The notes under the pieces were generated by a model. The model was not told the DNA's origin, ran no database searches, and saw only the letters and a list, made by a program, of their open reading frames with translations. DNA of 9,246 bases, from positions 1-9,246 of the forward strand of contig JAXGTD010000148.1 in the NCBI GenBank assembly GCA_040775095.1. Reading direction: 5' to 3'. The position numbers were made by a program, and so were the translations under genes. The DNA comes from JAXGTD01 sp040775095. Its GTDB lineage: Bacteria; Pseudomonadota; Gammaproteobacteria; Chromatiales; Chromatiaceae. How positions within the stretch are numbered: the stretch's first letter is position 1; the number at the start of each line of letters is the position of its first letter. This document shows, piece after piece, positions 1 to 6,054 of the stretch.

Positions 1-2
1 AT

Positions 3-140
3 TTCTCCGGGGACGATAAGCCCATCCACGTGAGCTTCGGGCCCGAGCACTCGCGGCAGGTGGTTCGGATGGTAGCCGGCAGGTCGGGGCGGCTCGTCCC
101 GCGTATGACCTCGCGTGAGGACCTTTTTTCGCTATCCTGA
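3..140 (+). CDS. 3' end of an unrecognised plus-strand gene (partial)
   Basis: The frame starting at base 3 is open from the window edge for 45 codons and ends in TGA at 138-140. About four fifths of its codons end in G or C, as in the well-supported genes here, while the other two plus-strand frames hit stops within the first 35 bases. The visible tail reads FSGDDKPIHVSFGPEHSRQ and ends in REDLFSLS; it is mixed polar and charged with no membrane segment. I do not recognise the family, and the start lies outside the window. It converges with the VOC gene, the two stop codons being 105 bp apart with a hairpin between them. Reading this as a real gene rests on codon composition and the edge-to-stop open frame only. 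Confidence 0.5.
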   Translation, partial: FSGDDKPIHVSFGPEHSRQVVRMVAGRSGRLVPRMTSREDLFSLS

Positions 141-178
141 GTGTGCCGTGGCGGCCATGAACCGAACGGATCAGCCCT

Positions 179-205
179 CCTTACCCCGCGAATAGCGGGG
201 TAAGG
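179..205. repeat. Perfect inverted repeat between convergent genes
   Basis: CCTTACCCCGC (179-189) is followed by a 5-base loop GAATA and the exact complement GCGGGGTAAGG (195-205), giving an 11-bp perfect stem. It lies between the stop of the left-edge gene and the stop of the VOC gene, so both transcripts could end in it or be protected by it. Neither strand shows a T-run after the stem, so it is not a canonical intrinsic terminator. A role as a 3'-end stabiliser or Rho-assisted end is inference. Confidence 0.7.
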
Positions 206-245
206 GTCATGCCCTCCATCCCATGCAAGCCACCGCCAGTGACTG

Positions 246-644
246 TCATGCCGGTGGGAGCTGCGTGAATTCAATCACGTTCCTGTCCGGATCGCGGACG
301 AAGACCGATGTCTTGCCATCCGCGAAGGTGACGGGGCCTTCTGTCACGACCAATCCCAACTCCTCCAGATGCCGTTTCGCGGCCGTGACCGAGTCGACCT
401 CGATCGCGTAGTGCGTATAGCCGGGGTATCGCTTGTCGACGTCCATCAGGATGTTCTTCTGATGATTGTCGTCGTCGCCGCTGTCCAGGAGGTTGATCAC
501 GATCCCGCTGTCATGCTTGAGCACCACCACGTGCTCTTCCAGATCCTGCCTGGTTACAGAGAATCCGAGCCTCTGATAGAACTCGATGGCCAGATCGAAC
601 CGCATGACACGGATGCCGACATGATCAATGCGCTTCAGGTTCAT
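246..644 (-). CDS. VOC-superfamily (glyoxalase/dioxygenase-fold) protein
   Basis: The product is a 132-residue single-unit protein of the vicinal oxygen chelate superfamily. The N-terminus IDHVGIRV carries the first metal-ligand His (residue 8), YTHYAIEV in the second module carries His78, and RDPDRNVIEFTQ near the C-terminus carries Glu125; these are the usual ligand positions of the two beta-alpha-beta-beta-beta modules. Length and layout match stand-alone lactoylglutathione-lyase-like proteins, but the substrate cannot be read from the sequence. An ATG five codons upstream (659) is in frame. I prefer 644 because GAGGA at 653-657 sits 8 nt before it and overlaps the upstream ATG, which has no ribosome site of its own. 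The gene stands alone, with about 600 bp of non-coding DNA upstream before the hairpin array. It may be a glyoxalase-like or ring-cleavage-like enzyme; fold is confident, function is not. Confidence 0.88.
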   Translation of the reverse strand: MNLKRIDHVGIRVMRFDLAIEFYQRLGFSVTRQDLEEHVVVLKHDSGIVINLLDSGDDDNHQKNILMDVDKRYPGYTHYAIEVDSVTAAKRHLEELGLVVTEGPVTFADGKTSVFVRDPDRNVIEFTQLPPA

Positions 645-652
645 CAATGACG

Positions 653-657
653 TCCTC
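653..657 (-). promoter_or_regulatory. Ribosome binding site deciding the VOC start
   Basis: On the minus strand GAGGA lies 8 nt before the ATG at 644 and overlaps the alternative ATG at 659. This favours the shorter protein, which also begins where the family usually does, shortly before IDHVG. Confidence 0.6.
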
Positions 658-856
658 ATCTGACGGTATCACGACAGGCCCAAAGAACCCGGTGGCGCGC
701 GGCCGGGTGCTTTGTCGTTCACAAACGCCATGGTGGAGAGCCGGTATGCATCCACCCCTGGCTTGCACCGGGAACGCCATGGACCAGCGTGGCGAGTCGC
801 GCTGTTGCTCGGCTCGGCAAATGCGGATCTAGCGCGTTTCCCGTCGGGGCCATGGG

Positions 857-1050
857 GGGTGATTAGCGCTATTCCTCAGTTGGACCGCCTCCCACTGTCC
901 ATGGCACCGGGTCCCGGCTTCCTGCCGGGACGCCGGGCCACGAACGTGACCGCTGTGCCCGTTATTCCGGCTCGGATACCGGAATCCAAGGCCAGAGACG
1001 GCCAGAGATGGGTGCCTCTCAGCCCCGGTTGAGTTTCGACGCTCATCGCC
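857..1050 (+). repeat. MITE-like dispersed repeat, copy A
   Basis: This segment aligns to 2836-3020 in the same orientation, about 78% identical by hand count over the 88-column core (roughly 903-990), with recognisable similarity on both flanks and a shared end in ATCGCCA. The core has two hairpins pointing at each other: GTCCCGGC-TTCCT-GCCGGGAC (911-931) and ATTCCGG-N8-CCGGAAT (964-985). The second resembles the ATTCC-N-GGAAT palindromes that occur as scattered intergenic repeats in many proteobacteria (for example the Neisseria dRS3 type). The outer ends are imperfectly inverted (GGGTCC versus GGAATCC), as in a small non-autonomous element. No transposase is nearby. Copy A keeps both stems intact, unlike copy B. 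Confidence 0.7.
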
Positions 1051-1057
1051 AAATGGA

Positions 1058-1308
1058 GCGAACCGGAAACCGCGTTTCCGGCTCGCGAGCTGATCGAGTG
1101 CCAGGACGGCATTGGGTCGGCGTCCGCGCACGCAAACGTCGACTCAGGGCGTTTGCGGTTGGGGCCACGTAGCGCCCCAACGATCGAGGAATCCCCGTTC
1201 TCGATCGTAGACCGCTCCAATCCATGGATGGATTGGAGGGGCATTGGGAGTGTGGATGATATCCCTATCGCGTTCCCCGTGCCGGGCAGGATGCCCGGCA
1301 TTTTTTTT
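1058..1308 (+). ncRNA. Candidate structured RNA: hairpin array ending in terminator
   Basis: Read on the plus strand, this 251-base stretch has six non-overlapping or abutting stems. Stem 1 is 1058-1086 (4 bp, one mismatch, then CCGGAAAC/GTTTCCGG around loop CGC). Stem 2 is 1131-1157 (CGCAAACG/CGTTTGCG). Stem 3 is 1158-1181 (GTTGGGGC/GCCCCAAC). Stem 4 is 1180-1208 (ACGATCGAG/CTCGATCGT), sharing two bases with stem 3. Stem 5 is 1215-1238 (CTCCAATCC/GGATTGGAG, loop ATGGAT). Stem 6 is the intrinsic terminator at 1280-1308. Stems 2 to 4 abut without spacer. The terminator T-run fixes the strand, and no plus-strand protein gene lies upstream in this gap. I found no good promoter: TTGAGT at 1029-1034 is a weak -35 with a poor -10, so the 5' end is a guess. 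Known RNAs such as tmRNA, 6S or RNase P are not recognisable here. GGA in the loops of stem 5 and of the terminator recalls CsrA/RsmA-titrating RNAs, but the other loops lack it. Confidence 0.4.
1280..1308 (+). terminator. Rho-independent terminator (plus strand)
   Basis: TGCCGGGC (1280-1287), loop AGGAT, GCCCGGCA (1293-1300), then eight T (1301-1308). This is an 8-bp perfect GC-rich stem with an uninterrupted T-run, a canonical intrinsic terminator. On the minus strand the stem is followed by ACGGGGAACG, so it does not serve gltS, which is transcribed toward it from the right. It ends transcription from the left, where no plus-strand gene is visible. Confidence 0.88.
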
Positions 1309-1373
1309 CTACCGCAGGCGCCGACGGGTTTAGGCGCGAGACAGGCCCATCGTCGCGGCGGTGCCTGGATCAC

Positions 1374-1397
1374 CCGCTTGTCATGCCCTACAAGCGG
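1374..1397. repeat. Hairpin just after the gltS stop
   Basis: CCGCTTGT (1374-1381), an 8-base loop and ACAAGCGG (1390-1397) form a perfect 8-bp stem beginning 13 bases past the gltS stop codon on the minus strand. No T-run follows in that direction, so it is a candidate 3'-UTR stabilising or Rho-assisted stem rather than a clear intrinsic terminator. Confidence 0.55.
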
Positions 1398-1410
1398 CCG
1401 ATTATTCCAG

Positions 1411-2610
1411 CTAATGCCCGACGAAGAGGTTGATGACGATCGCATTGACGATATCGATAAAGAAGCCGCAGACCAACGGGACCAACAGGAACGCCCGGTG
1501 CGCTGCACCGTACTGTTTGGCCACCGCCGTCATGTTGACGATCGCGGTCGCCGTGGATCCCAACGTGATGCCGCCGAATCCGGCCGAGATCACCGATGCC
1601 TCATAGTCCTTCCCCATCGAACGGAAGACCACCAGCACGGTGAATAGCACCGACATGAGTATCTGCAACGTCATCGCCACCGTAAGGAAGGCCAGTGCCC
1701 CCTGTAGCTCCCACACCTTGAGGCTCATCAACGCCATGACGAGGAACATGCCCAGCGCGATATCCGAGATCAGCGCGAGGCCCTGTTCCTGACCCGGCCA
1801 CGCGATGCGTGGGAACCAGCGGCTGGCGGCATTGCTGATCAGGATGCCGGCGATCAGGCACGAGACGAACAGCGGGAGCTTAACGCCTGCCTGTTGCAGG
1901 CCCTGGTCGAGTCCATATCCCATGATCAGGGCAATGTTCAGCCAGAGCCAGGCCCAGAGTACGCCATAGGAGTCCACCGGCTCGTGCTGCGCGTCGTTGG
2001 CGACGCCGATATCCAGATTGTCGTCGCCGCTGGCGGTCAGCCCATGGCGGTTGATCAGATAGTTGGCGATCGGACCACCGATCACGCACGCGGCGATCAG
2101 GCCGACCGTGTTCGCGGCAACGCCGATCTCCTTCGCGTTGCTGATTCCGAGTTGATCAACGAAGGTGGGGGTCCAGGCCACGGTGGTGCCCACCCCGCCC
2201 GTGAGTGACACGGAGCCGGCCATCAGGCCCGCCAGTGGGTTCATTCCAAAGGCGCTGGCAACGCCGATGCCGAGCAGGTTCTGCAAGACGATATAGCCGG
2301 CGGCGAGCAGGACCAGGATGAGCAGTGGGCGTCCGCCCGAGAGCAGCGTCCGGATATCGGACTTGAGTCCAATCCCCGCGAAGAAATAGAGCAGCAGGTA
2401 TTCCTGCACCTCGAGCTTGAAGCTGACCTGAAGGTCGAATACGAAGAAAATGATCCCTACGGCAATCGCCGCCAGGAATCCCCCGATCACCGGCTCGGGG
2501 ATACTGTATCGGCGTAAGACCTCGTAACGCATCAGCGCGAGCTTGCCGGTGAAAAGCAGGATGATCGCGAGCGTGAACGAGACGAAGCCCCCAATCTCGA
2601 GTTGTTCCAT
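1411..2610 (-). CDS. gltS: Sodium/glutamate symporter GltS
   Basis: The 399-residue product matches the length of E. coli GltS (401) and its landmarks. These are an N-terminal hydrophobic run with FTGKLALMRYEVLRRYSIPEP, YFFAGIGLKSDIRTL, the first re-entrant loop LTGGVGTTVAW, a long polar central cytoplasmic stretch (HGLTASGDDNLD), and the second re-entrant loop GFGGITLGSTATAIVNM followed by AFLLVPLVCGFFIDIVNA near the C-terminus. The family is an inner-membrane carrier of about ten helices in two inverted repeats that takes up glutamate with Na+. The frame is open 38 codons further upstream, but that extension is polar and unlike the family. The ATG at 2610 has AGGGGG (2616-2621) five bases before it. 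The gene stands alone between two long non-coding stretches and is bracketed by two direct copies of a dispersed repeat, which could point to past insertion or local rearrangement, though codon use looks like its neighbours. Confidence 0.95.
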   Translation of the reverse strand: MEQLEIGGFVSFTLAIILLFTGKLALMRYEVLRRYSIPEPVIGGFLAAIAVGIIFFVFDLQVSFKLEVQEYLLLYFFAGIGLKSDIRTLLSGGRPLLILVLLAAGYIVLQNLLGIGVASAFGMNPLAGLMAGSVSLTGGVGTTVAWTPTFVDQLGISNAKEIGVAANTVGLIAACVIGGPIANYLINRHGLTASGDDNLDIGVANDAQHEPVDSYGVLWAWLWLNIALIMGYGLDQGLQQAGVKLPLFVSCLIAGILISNAASRWFPRIAWPGQEQGLALISDIALGMFLVMALMSLKVWELQGALAFLTVAMTLQILMSVLFTVLVVFRSMGKDYEASVISAGFGGITLGSTATAIVNMTAVAKQYGAAHRAFLLVPLVCGFFIDIVNAIVINLFVGH

Positions 2611-2615
2611 TCTGG

Positions 2616-2621
2616 CCCCCT
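2616..2621 (-). promoter_or_regulatory. Strong ribosome binding site for gltS
   Basis: AGGGGG on the minus strand, five bases before the ATG at 2610, selects the family-length start over the in-frame upstream extension. Confidence 0.6.
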
Positions 2622-2752
2622 GATCTTTTAGGTCTGAGAAGAATGCCGATTTCGAGGGCCTGCCGCCCGGCACCATGGATGTCCCGGCGTTGTCGAGTGC
2701 GCCAGCCGCTTGAAAACCGCGCACCTCGCCAGTCGCGCCTCGCGCGCTGGGA

Positions 2753-2776
2753 GCCGATTACAGGCATGTAATCGGC
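2753..2776. repeat. Operator-like perfect inverted repeat upstream of gltS
   Basis: GCCGATTAC (2753-2761), spacer AGGCAT, GTAATCGGC (2768-2776): 9-bp perfect arms with a 6-base spacer, a centre-to-centre distance of 15 bp between half-sites. It lies about 140 bases upstream of the gltS start codon. No T-run follows on either strand. It could be a dimeric regulator site or a leader hairpin; the regulator is not identifiable. Confidence 0.55.
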
Positions 2777-2835
2777 GTCTGCCCAAGACGGACCCGATGC
2801 CAGGTGTCTTCTGCACGGGACAGGACCGCGCTGCA

Positions 2836-3020
2836 GGGTGATAAACGCCCTTGCTAAGCGAGACCGCCTCCCCGCCCGTGGCACTGGATCCCGGCGTCCT
2901 GGCGGGGCGACGGGACGCGAACGTTGTCGTCGTGCTCGTCATTCCGGCTCGGGTACCACAATCCAGGGCCAGGTATGGGTACTGCGCAGCCCCGGCCAAT
3001 TTCTTACGCTAATCGCCATG
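2836..3020 (+). repeat. MITE-like dispersed repeat, copy B (decayed)
   Basis: This is the same element as 857-1050, same orientation, centres about 2 kb apart. The ends CTGGAT (2884-2889) and ATCCAG (2961-2966) are exact inverted complements, giving an element of about 83 bp inside the longer similarity. The internal stems seen in copy A are broken here: the right palindrome reads ATTCCGG-N8-CCACAAT. It begins like copy A with GGGTGAT and ACCGCCTCCC and ends with ATCGCCA. It encodes nothing. Confidence 0.68.
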
Positions 3021-3124
3021 CGCAGTCGTCAGCGGCCGCGCCGCGCTGAGAACGGCTCGATCCACGGCGAGGGCGTCTGCCCGCGGGGTGTGATCCCGGA
3101 TGTCGGGTGTCGGCCCCGCCCGGG

Positions 3125-3817
3125 TCAGTCTTCGTCCTCACCGGTGTCGTACTGCTCCAGGCGCAGTCTCAGCAGGGCCAGCCGCCGCCGTGGCTGATCG
3201 ACGTCGACATGTACCCTCTCCAGGTGATGCAGCAGCGCCTCGGCCTGGGGTACCAGCATCGCCAGCTGATCGCCGTCGAAGACCTCGCAGGCGGCCTCCG
3301 CCTCGGCCTCGGTGGCGGTGAGCAACGATGGAATGAGCTCGGCCGGCATGATGGGACTTTGCGGGTGCAGCAGGTCCGCGACCAGCGGCTGCTCGAGCAG
3401 CCGGAAGTGGATGGCGCGGGCCGTCTCCTCGTCACTGAGCTCCTGGTGCGCGATGGGATCGGCCCCGGCATGGTGCCAGATGGTCTTCATGATCACGGCG
3501 ATGAGGCGGCGGATGGACGCCTTGTCGCGTTCGTGATCCTCTGGCAGACCGCATGCCTGCTCGTAGCATGACTCCAGGGCCTCTTTCAGACCCAGCACCG
3601 CATCGCTGCTGGCATCGGAGGGCAAATCGACCGCCTGCTTGACCAGACCGCGAAACTCGACCAGAAACCCCTCCATTTCCTCGTGATCGGCCTTTTGGGC
3701 GGCGAGCAGCGCCTCGGGCTCCACTTCCCGTGGCGGCCAGGCAAAGAGCGGATTTTCGTGTTGTCTCAACAGGTGGCGCTCACGTCGGCCAGGCCTGTGG
3801 GTAAAGGGAAGTTCCAT
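3125..3817 (-). CDS. Acidic, mostly helical protein of unknown function
   Basis: A 230-residue product that I cannot assign to a family. It is soluble and acidic with no signal peptide or membrane segment. A basic N-terminus (THRPGRRERHLLRQH, residues 6-20) is followed by a long, probably all-helical body and ends in EQYDTGEDED. A His/Trp cluster, IWHHAGADPIAHQELSDEE (113-131), and SPIMPAELIPSLL (154-166) look like the best conserved-style segments. Leu/Glu-rich stretches near 190-222 could form coiled coil. The frame stays open upstream to 4048, over the dehydrogenase gene, but the extension is Arg/Pro/Ser-rich shadow; the ATG at 3817 begins the protein-like composition, although its ribosome site is weak. 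It lies 160 bp downstream of the dehydrogenase, same strand. GC-rich third positions and coherent amino acid composition support it as real. Confidence 0.75.
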   Translation of the reverse strand: MELPFTHRPGRRERHLLRQHENPLFAWPPREVEPEALLAAQKADHEEMEGFLVEFRGLVKQAVDLPSDASSDAVLGLKEALESCYEQACGLPEDHERDKASIRRLIAVIMKTIWHHAGADPIAHQELSDEETARAIHFRLLEQPLVADLLHPQSPIMPAELIPSLLTATEAEAEAACEVFDGDQLAMLVPQAEALLHHLERVHVDVDQPRRRLALLRLRLEQYDTGEDED

Positions 3818-3921
3818 CGAGCGCGAATCTCTAACTTGACAGGACGGGGTGCGGGAACTGGTGCAGTCTACACCCGTACTCATGGCCAGGGCGTCTCGAC
3901 GCTCGACCAATCCAAGGGCCG

Positions 3922-3960
3922 ATCCTGGTGGGCGAGCACCCGGCCCGGAGCGCCCAGGAT
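3922..3960. repeat. Bulged hairpin after the dehydrogenase gene
   Basis: ATCCTGG(TGG)GCG at 3922-3934 pairs with CGCCCAGGAT at 3951-3960 if three bases are bulged, giving about 10 bp of GC-rich stem 18 bases past the dehydrogenase stop on the minus strand. There is no T-run, so a terminator role is inferred only from position. Confidence 0.35.
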
Positions 3961-3977
3961 GACGCTGGCGAGGTTTT

Positions 3978-4847
3978 TCATCCGGATCGGCCCTCCGCCA
4001 GGGTCTCGTAGACCGCCGAATAGTCGGCATCCCCGAGTCCCGCCCCAACGGCGCGGGCCAGGGCCGCCTCGACCGCGATCAGCACCGCCGTGTCCATCGG
4101 TGACTGCTCGGCGACGCGACGGAACAGGGTCATGTCCTTGAGCAGATGCTTGAGCGGGAAGTTGGCGGTGCCATAGTCGTGTGACAGGTATTTGTCGAGC
4201 TTCTTGTCGAACGTGGGCGCGTAGAGCGCGCTCGCGCGCAGCAGGGCCATGAACTGCTCTACGTCGATGCCCTGTTCGCGCACCAGCCCGAGGCTGAGCG
4301 AGAACACGGCGGTGAGTCCGGCGATGAGCTGGTTCATGGCCAGCTTCAGCGCGGCACCCTGTCCCACATCACCGATGCGCTGGGGTGCCGCAGAGAGCGC
4401 CTCCAGGATCGGCAGACAGCGTTGATACAGTGCCGGCGCACCGCCAGCCATCACGATCAGGCGGCCCTCGCGGGCCTCCGGTAGGCTGCCCAGCACGGGC
4501 GCCTCGAGATAGTCGGCTCCGGCCTCGGCGGCGCGCCGGGCGATGCGCCGACTCTCGTCCGGGGCGATCGTCCCCATCTGCAGGATCACCCGTCCGGCCA
4601 ATGCCGGGGATGTCGCCGGGTCGAACAGGGTCGCCTCGATGGCCGATGCATCGCTCAGCAACAGGATCGACGCGTCGGTGCCGGCGATGGCCTCGGCGGC
4701 CGTCGCCGCCGGCACGATGCCGGCAACCGACAGCGCCCTGGCTTTTTCCGGGCTGCGGTTCCATCCCGTGACATGGAAGCCGCGCTCATGGAGCCGGATC
4801 GCGATTTCAGAGCCGAGCAGGCCGAGGCCGAGGACGGAGAGCTTCAT
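3978..4847 (-). CDS. Beta-hydroxyacid dehydrogenase, glyoxylate/succinic semialdehyde reductase type
   Basis: A 289-residue NAD(P)-dependent dehydrogenase of the 3-hydroxyisobutyrate/6-phosphogluconate dehydrogenase superfamily. Residues 1-30 form the first Rossmann unit with GLGLLG (7-12); Asn30-Arg31 at the end of the second strand suggest NADPH preference. The substrate loop is EAPVLGSLPEAREGRLIVMAGG (115-136). The catalytic Lys168 is in KLAMN, with Asn172 four residues on, as in the family. C-terminal FPLKHLLKDM (230-239) and DADYSAVYETL resemble plant GLYR1 and bacterial gamma-hydroxybutyrate/succinic semialdehyde reductases more than tartronate semialdehyde reductase, whose loop normally reads APVSGG. 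The likely reaction is reduction of a small aldehyde acid to the hydroxy acid in the cytoplasm. The ATG at 4847 starts right at the Rossmann strand and no upstream extension is needed. It follows aroE on the same strand after 111 bp. Imine reductases share this fold and remain an alternative. Confidence 0.9.
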   Translation of the reverse strand: MKLSVLGLGLLGSEIAIRLHERGFHVTGWNRSPEKARALSVAGIVPAATAAEAIAGTDASILLLSDASAIEATLFDPATSPALAGRVILQMGTIAPDESRRIARRAAEAGADYLEAPVLGSLPEAREGRLIVMAGGAPALYQRCLPILEALSAAPQRIGDVGQGAALKLAMNQLIAGLTAVFSLSLGLVREQGIDVEQFMALLRASALYAPTFDKKLDKYLSHDYGTANFPLKHLLKDMTLFRRVAEQSPMDTAVLIAVEAALARAVGAGLGDADYSAVYETLAEGRSG

Positions 4848-4925
4848 AGGGGCGTGACGAGTTGTGCGTAGTGGGTGGCGTGATCAACTGGCCGGCATTG
4901 CATGGTGGCACGGTGTCTGGCGCAT

Positions 4926-4942
4926 CCCGGCCCGTGGCCGGG
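4926..4942. repeat. GC-only hairpin after aroE
   Basis: CCCGGCC (4926-4932), loop CGT, GGCCGGG (4936-4942): a very stable 7-bp stem 16 bases past the aroE stop, in the 111-bp gap before the dehydrogenase. No T-run follows. It may separate or attenuate the two genes; this is inference. Confidence 0.5.
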
Positions 4943-4958
4943 TACCCGCCGGAGCCAT

Positions 4959-5777
4959 TCACGCGCCGCGCAGGGTCTTGATGACCGGCGCGGTGTCGGG
5001 TCTGACACCGCGCCAGAGCAGGAACGATTCCGCGGCCTGTTCGACGAGCATGCCGAGCCCGTCGACCGCTCTGCCGGCGCCATGTGCCAGGCCCCACCGG
5101 CAAAACGGAGTCGGCTCGTCGGCGTAGACCATATCGTAGGTCCAGCCGCCATCGGCGAGGCATTGCCCCGGAATCGGGGGAACGCTGTTGCGCAGGCCGG
5201 CCGCCGTCGCGTTGATGATCAGGTCGAATCGGCGAGCGGCCAGAGTGTCGAGGCCGCCACCGCCGACGTCGCCGAAGGCGCGTCCGGCCTCGACCAGCGC
5301 GAGCGCCTTCGAGGCGGTACGGTTGGCAATGAACAGGCTGGTCAGCCCGGTCTCCAACAGTGGGCGCAGAACCCCCCGCGCGGCACCGCCTGCCCCGAGC
5401 AGCAATATCCGCTTGCCCAGGAAGTCGAAACCCTGGTTGTCGGCCAGATCCCGAACAAGTCCGACCCCGTCGGTGTTGTCGCCGCGCAGGGCGCCGCCGT
5501 CGAGCACAATCAGGGTATTGACCGCGCCGGCGCTCTCGGCGCGCGGGCTTCGGTCCTCCAGGAGCCGCCATGCCTGTTCCTTGAACGGCACGGTGACGTT
5601 GAGGCCGCGTCCGCCCTCGGCCACGAAGCGCTGCACATCGCCGGCAAAGTCCTCGAGGCTGCCCAGAATACGCCCGTATTCCATCTGCTGGCCGGTCTGC
5701 CGCGCGAACGCGGCATGGATCAGCGGCGACTTGCTGTGATCGATGGGGTTGCCGATGACGGCGTAGCGGTCATTCAC
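4959..5777 (-). CDS. aroE: Shikimate dehydrogenase
   Basis: A 272-residue enzyme of the usual AroE length, reducing 3-dehydroshikimate to shikimate with NADPH in the chorismate pathway. Shikimate-binding and catalytic residues are all present: Ser15 and Ser17 in HSKSP, Lys66 in NVTVPFK (the catalytic Lys, 65 in E. coli), Asn87 in AVNTL and Asp103 in GDNTDG. The nucleotide fold has GAGGAA (128-133) and the NRT motif (152-154) that selects NADPH, which separates AroE from the NAD-using quinate enzymes. Gln247 in LVEQAA closes the substrate pocket. Translation starts at GTG (5775-5777), directly before NDRYAVIGNPIDHSKSP; an out-of-frame ATG overlaps it, and no strong ribosome site is visible. 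It is separated from hemB by 277 bp, enough for its own promoter. Confidence 0.95.
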   Translation of the reverse strand: MNDRYAVIGNPIDHSKSPLIHAAFARQTGQQMEYGRILGSLEDFAGDVQRFVAEGGRGLNVTVPFKEQAWRLLEDRSPRAESAGAVNTLIVLDGGALRGDNTDGVGLVRDLADNQGFDFLGKRILLLGAGGAARGVLRPLLETGLTSLFIANRTASKALALVEAGRAFGDVGGGGLDTLAARRFDLIINATAAGLRNSVPPIPGQCLADGGWTYDMVYADEPTPFCRWGLAHGAGRAVDGLGMLVEQAAESFLLWRGVRPDTAPVIKTLRGA

Positions 5778-6054
5778 GGGTGGTCGGTGGGGCGATCCGG
5801 GTTTGGAGAGGCCAACGGTGCGTACCCATGGGCGCGCCCGGGCGGGGCAGGGGAGCGGTGTTCATGCGCGTGGGAGGCGGGTCTGATCGATTCGCGGATG
5901 GGACGATCCGAGAATCCCGATACCCGGGCCGGACCGCATCCTGTTCCACGCCCTTGCTTCCGCGCCCGACCCCCGCCGCGGGATGAAAGCACGCGCTGCT
6001 CCGTAAGCGCGCGGCGCATGGCCTGCCGATGCGAGTTGGCGGCCTGATCGCGCA
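5778..6054. other. Intergenic region between hemB and aroE
   Basis: 277 bases with no convincing gene: open frames on both strands are Arg/Pro/Gly-rich with no motif. I see no T-run terminator for hemB and no clear -35/-10 for aroE; only short GC-rich dyads are present. Confidence 0.6.

Larger units (their letters stand above)
645..1410. other. Gene-free region between VOC gene and gltS
   Basis: No open frame here looks coding: translations are rich in Arg, Ser and Pro without family motifs. The region holds a dispersed repeat copy (857-1050), a run of hairpins ending in a plus-strand terminator (1058-1308) and a hairpin just past the gltS stop (1374-1397). The first 200 bases (660-856) should include the VOC promoter on the minus strand, but I find no convincing -35/-10 pair. 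They also contain the 10-mer AACGCCATGG twice (724-733, 773-782), which is probably chance. Confidence 0.7.
2611..3124. other. Gene-free region upstream of gltS
   Basis: No coding frame is convincing here. The stretch contains the gltS leader (2611 to about 2750), an operator-like inverted repeat (2753-2776) and repeat copy B (2836-3020). The last 100 bases before the stop of the next gene (3125) are GC-rich with only short imperfect dyads and no T-run terminator. Confidence 0.65.

Noticed and set aside
1058..1308. Hairpin array as an integron attC site, tmRNA, 6S RNA or RNase P RNA
   Set aside because: No integrase or paired core sites, no tag-peptide frame or tRNA-like end, and none of the conserved cores of those RNAs was recognised.
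1058..1308. Firm call as a CsrB/RsmZ-type RNA
   Set aside because: Only two loops contain GGA; the family usually shows it in most loops, so it is kept only as a possibility.
876..1508. Minus-strand open frame of about 210 codons across the hairpin region and the gltS 3' end
   Set aside because: The translation is Ser/Arg-rich low-complexity, overlaps gltS out of frame, and runs through perfect hairpins and a repeat; no family motif.
2628..2884. Upstream in-frame extension of GltS and other open frames in its leader
   Set aside because: The extension lacks family similarity, and a strong ribosome site marks the ATG at 2610.
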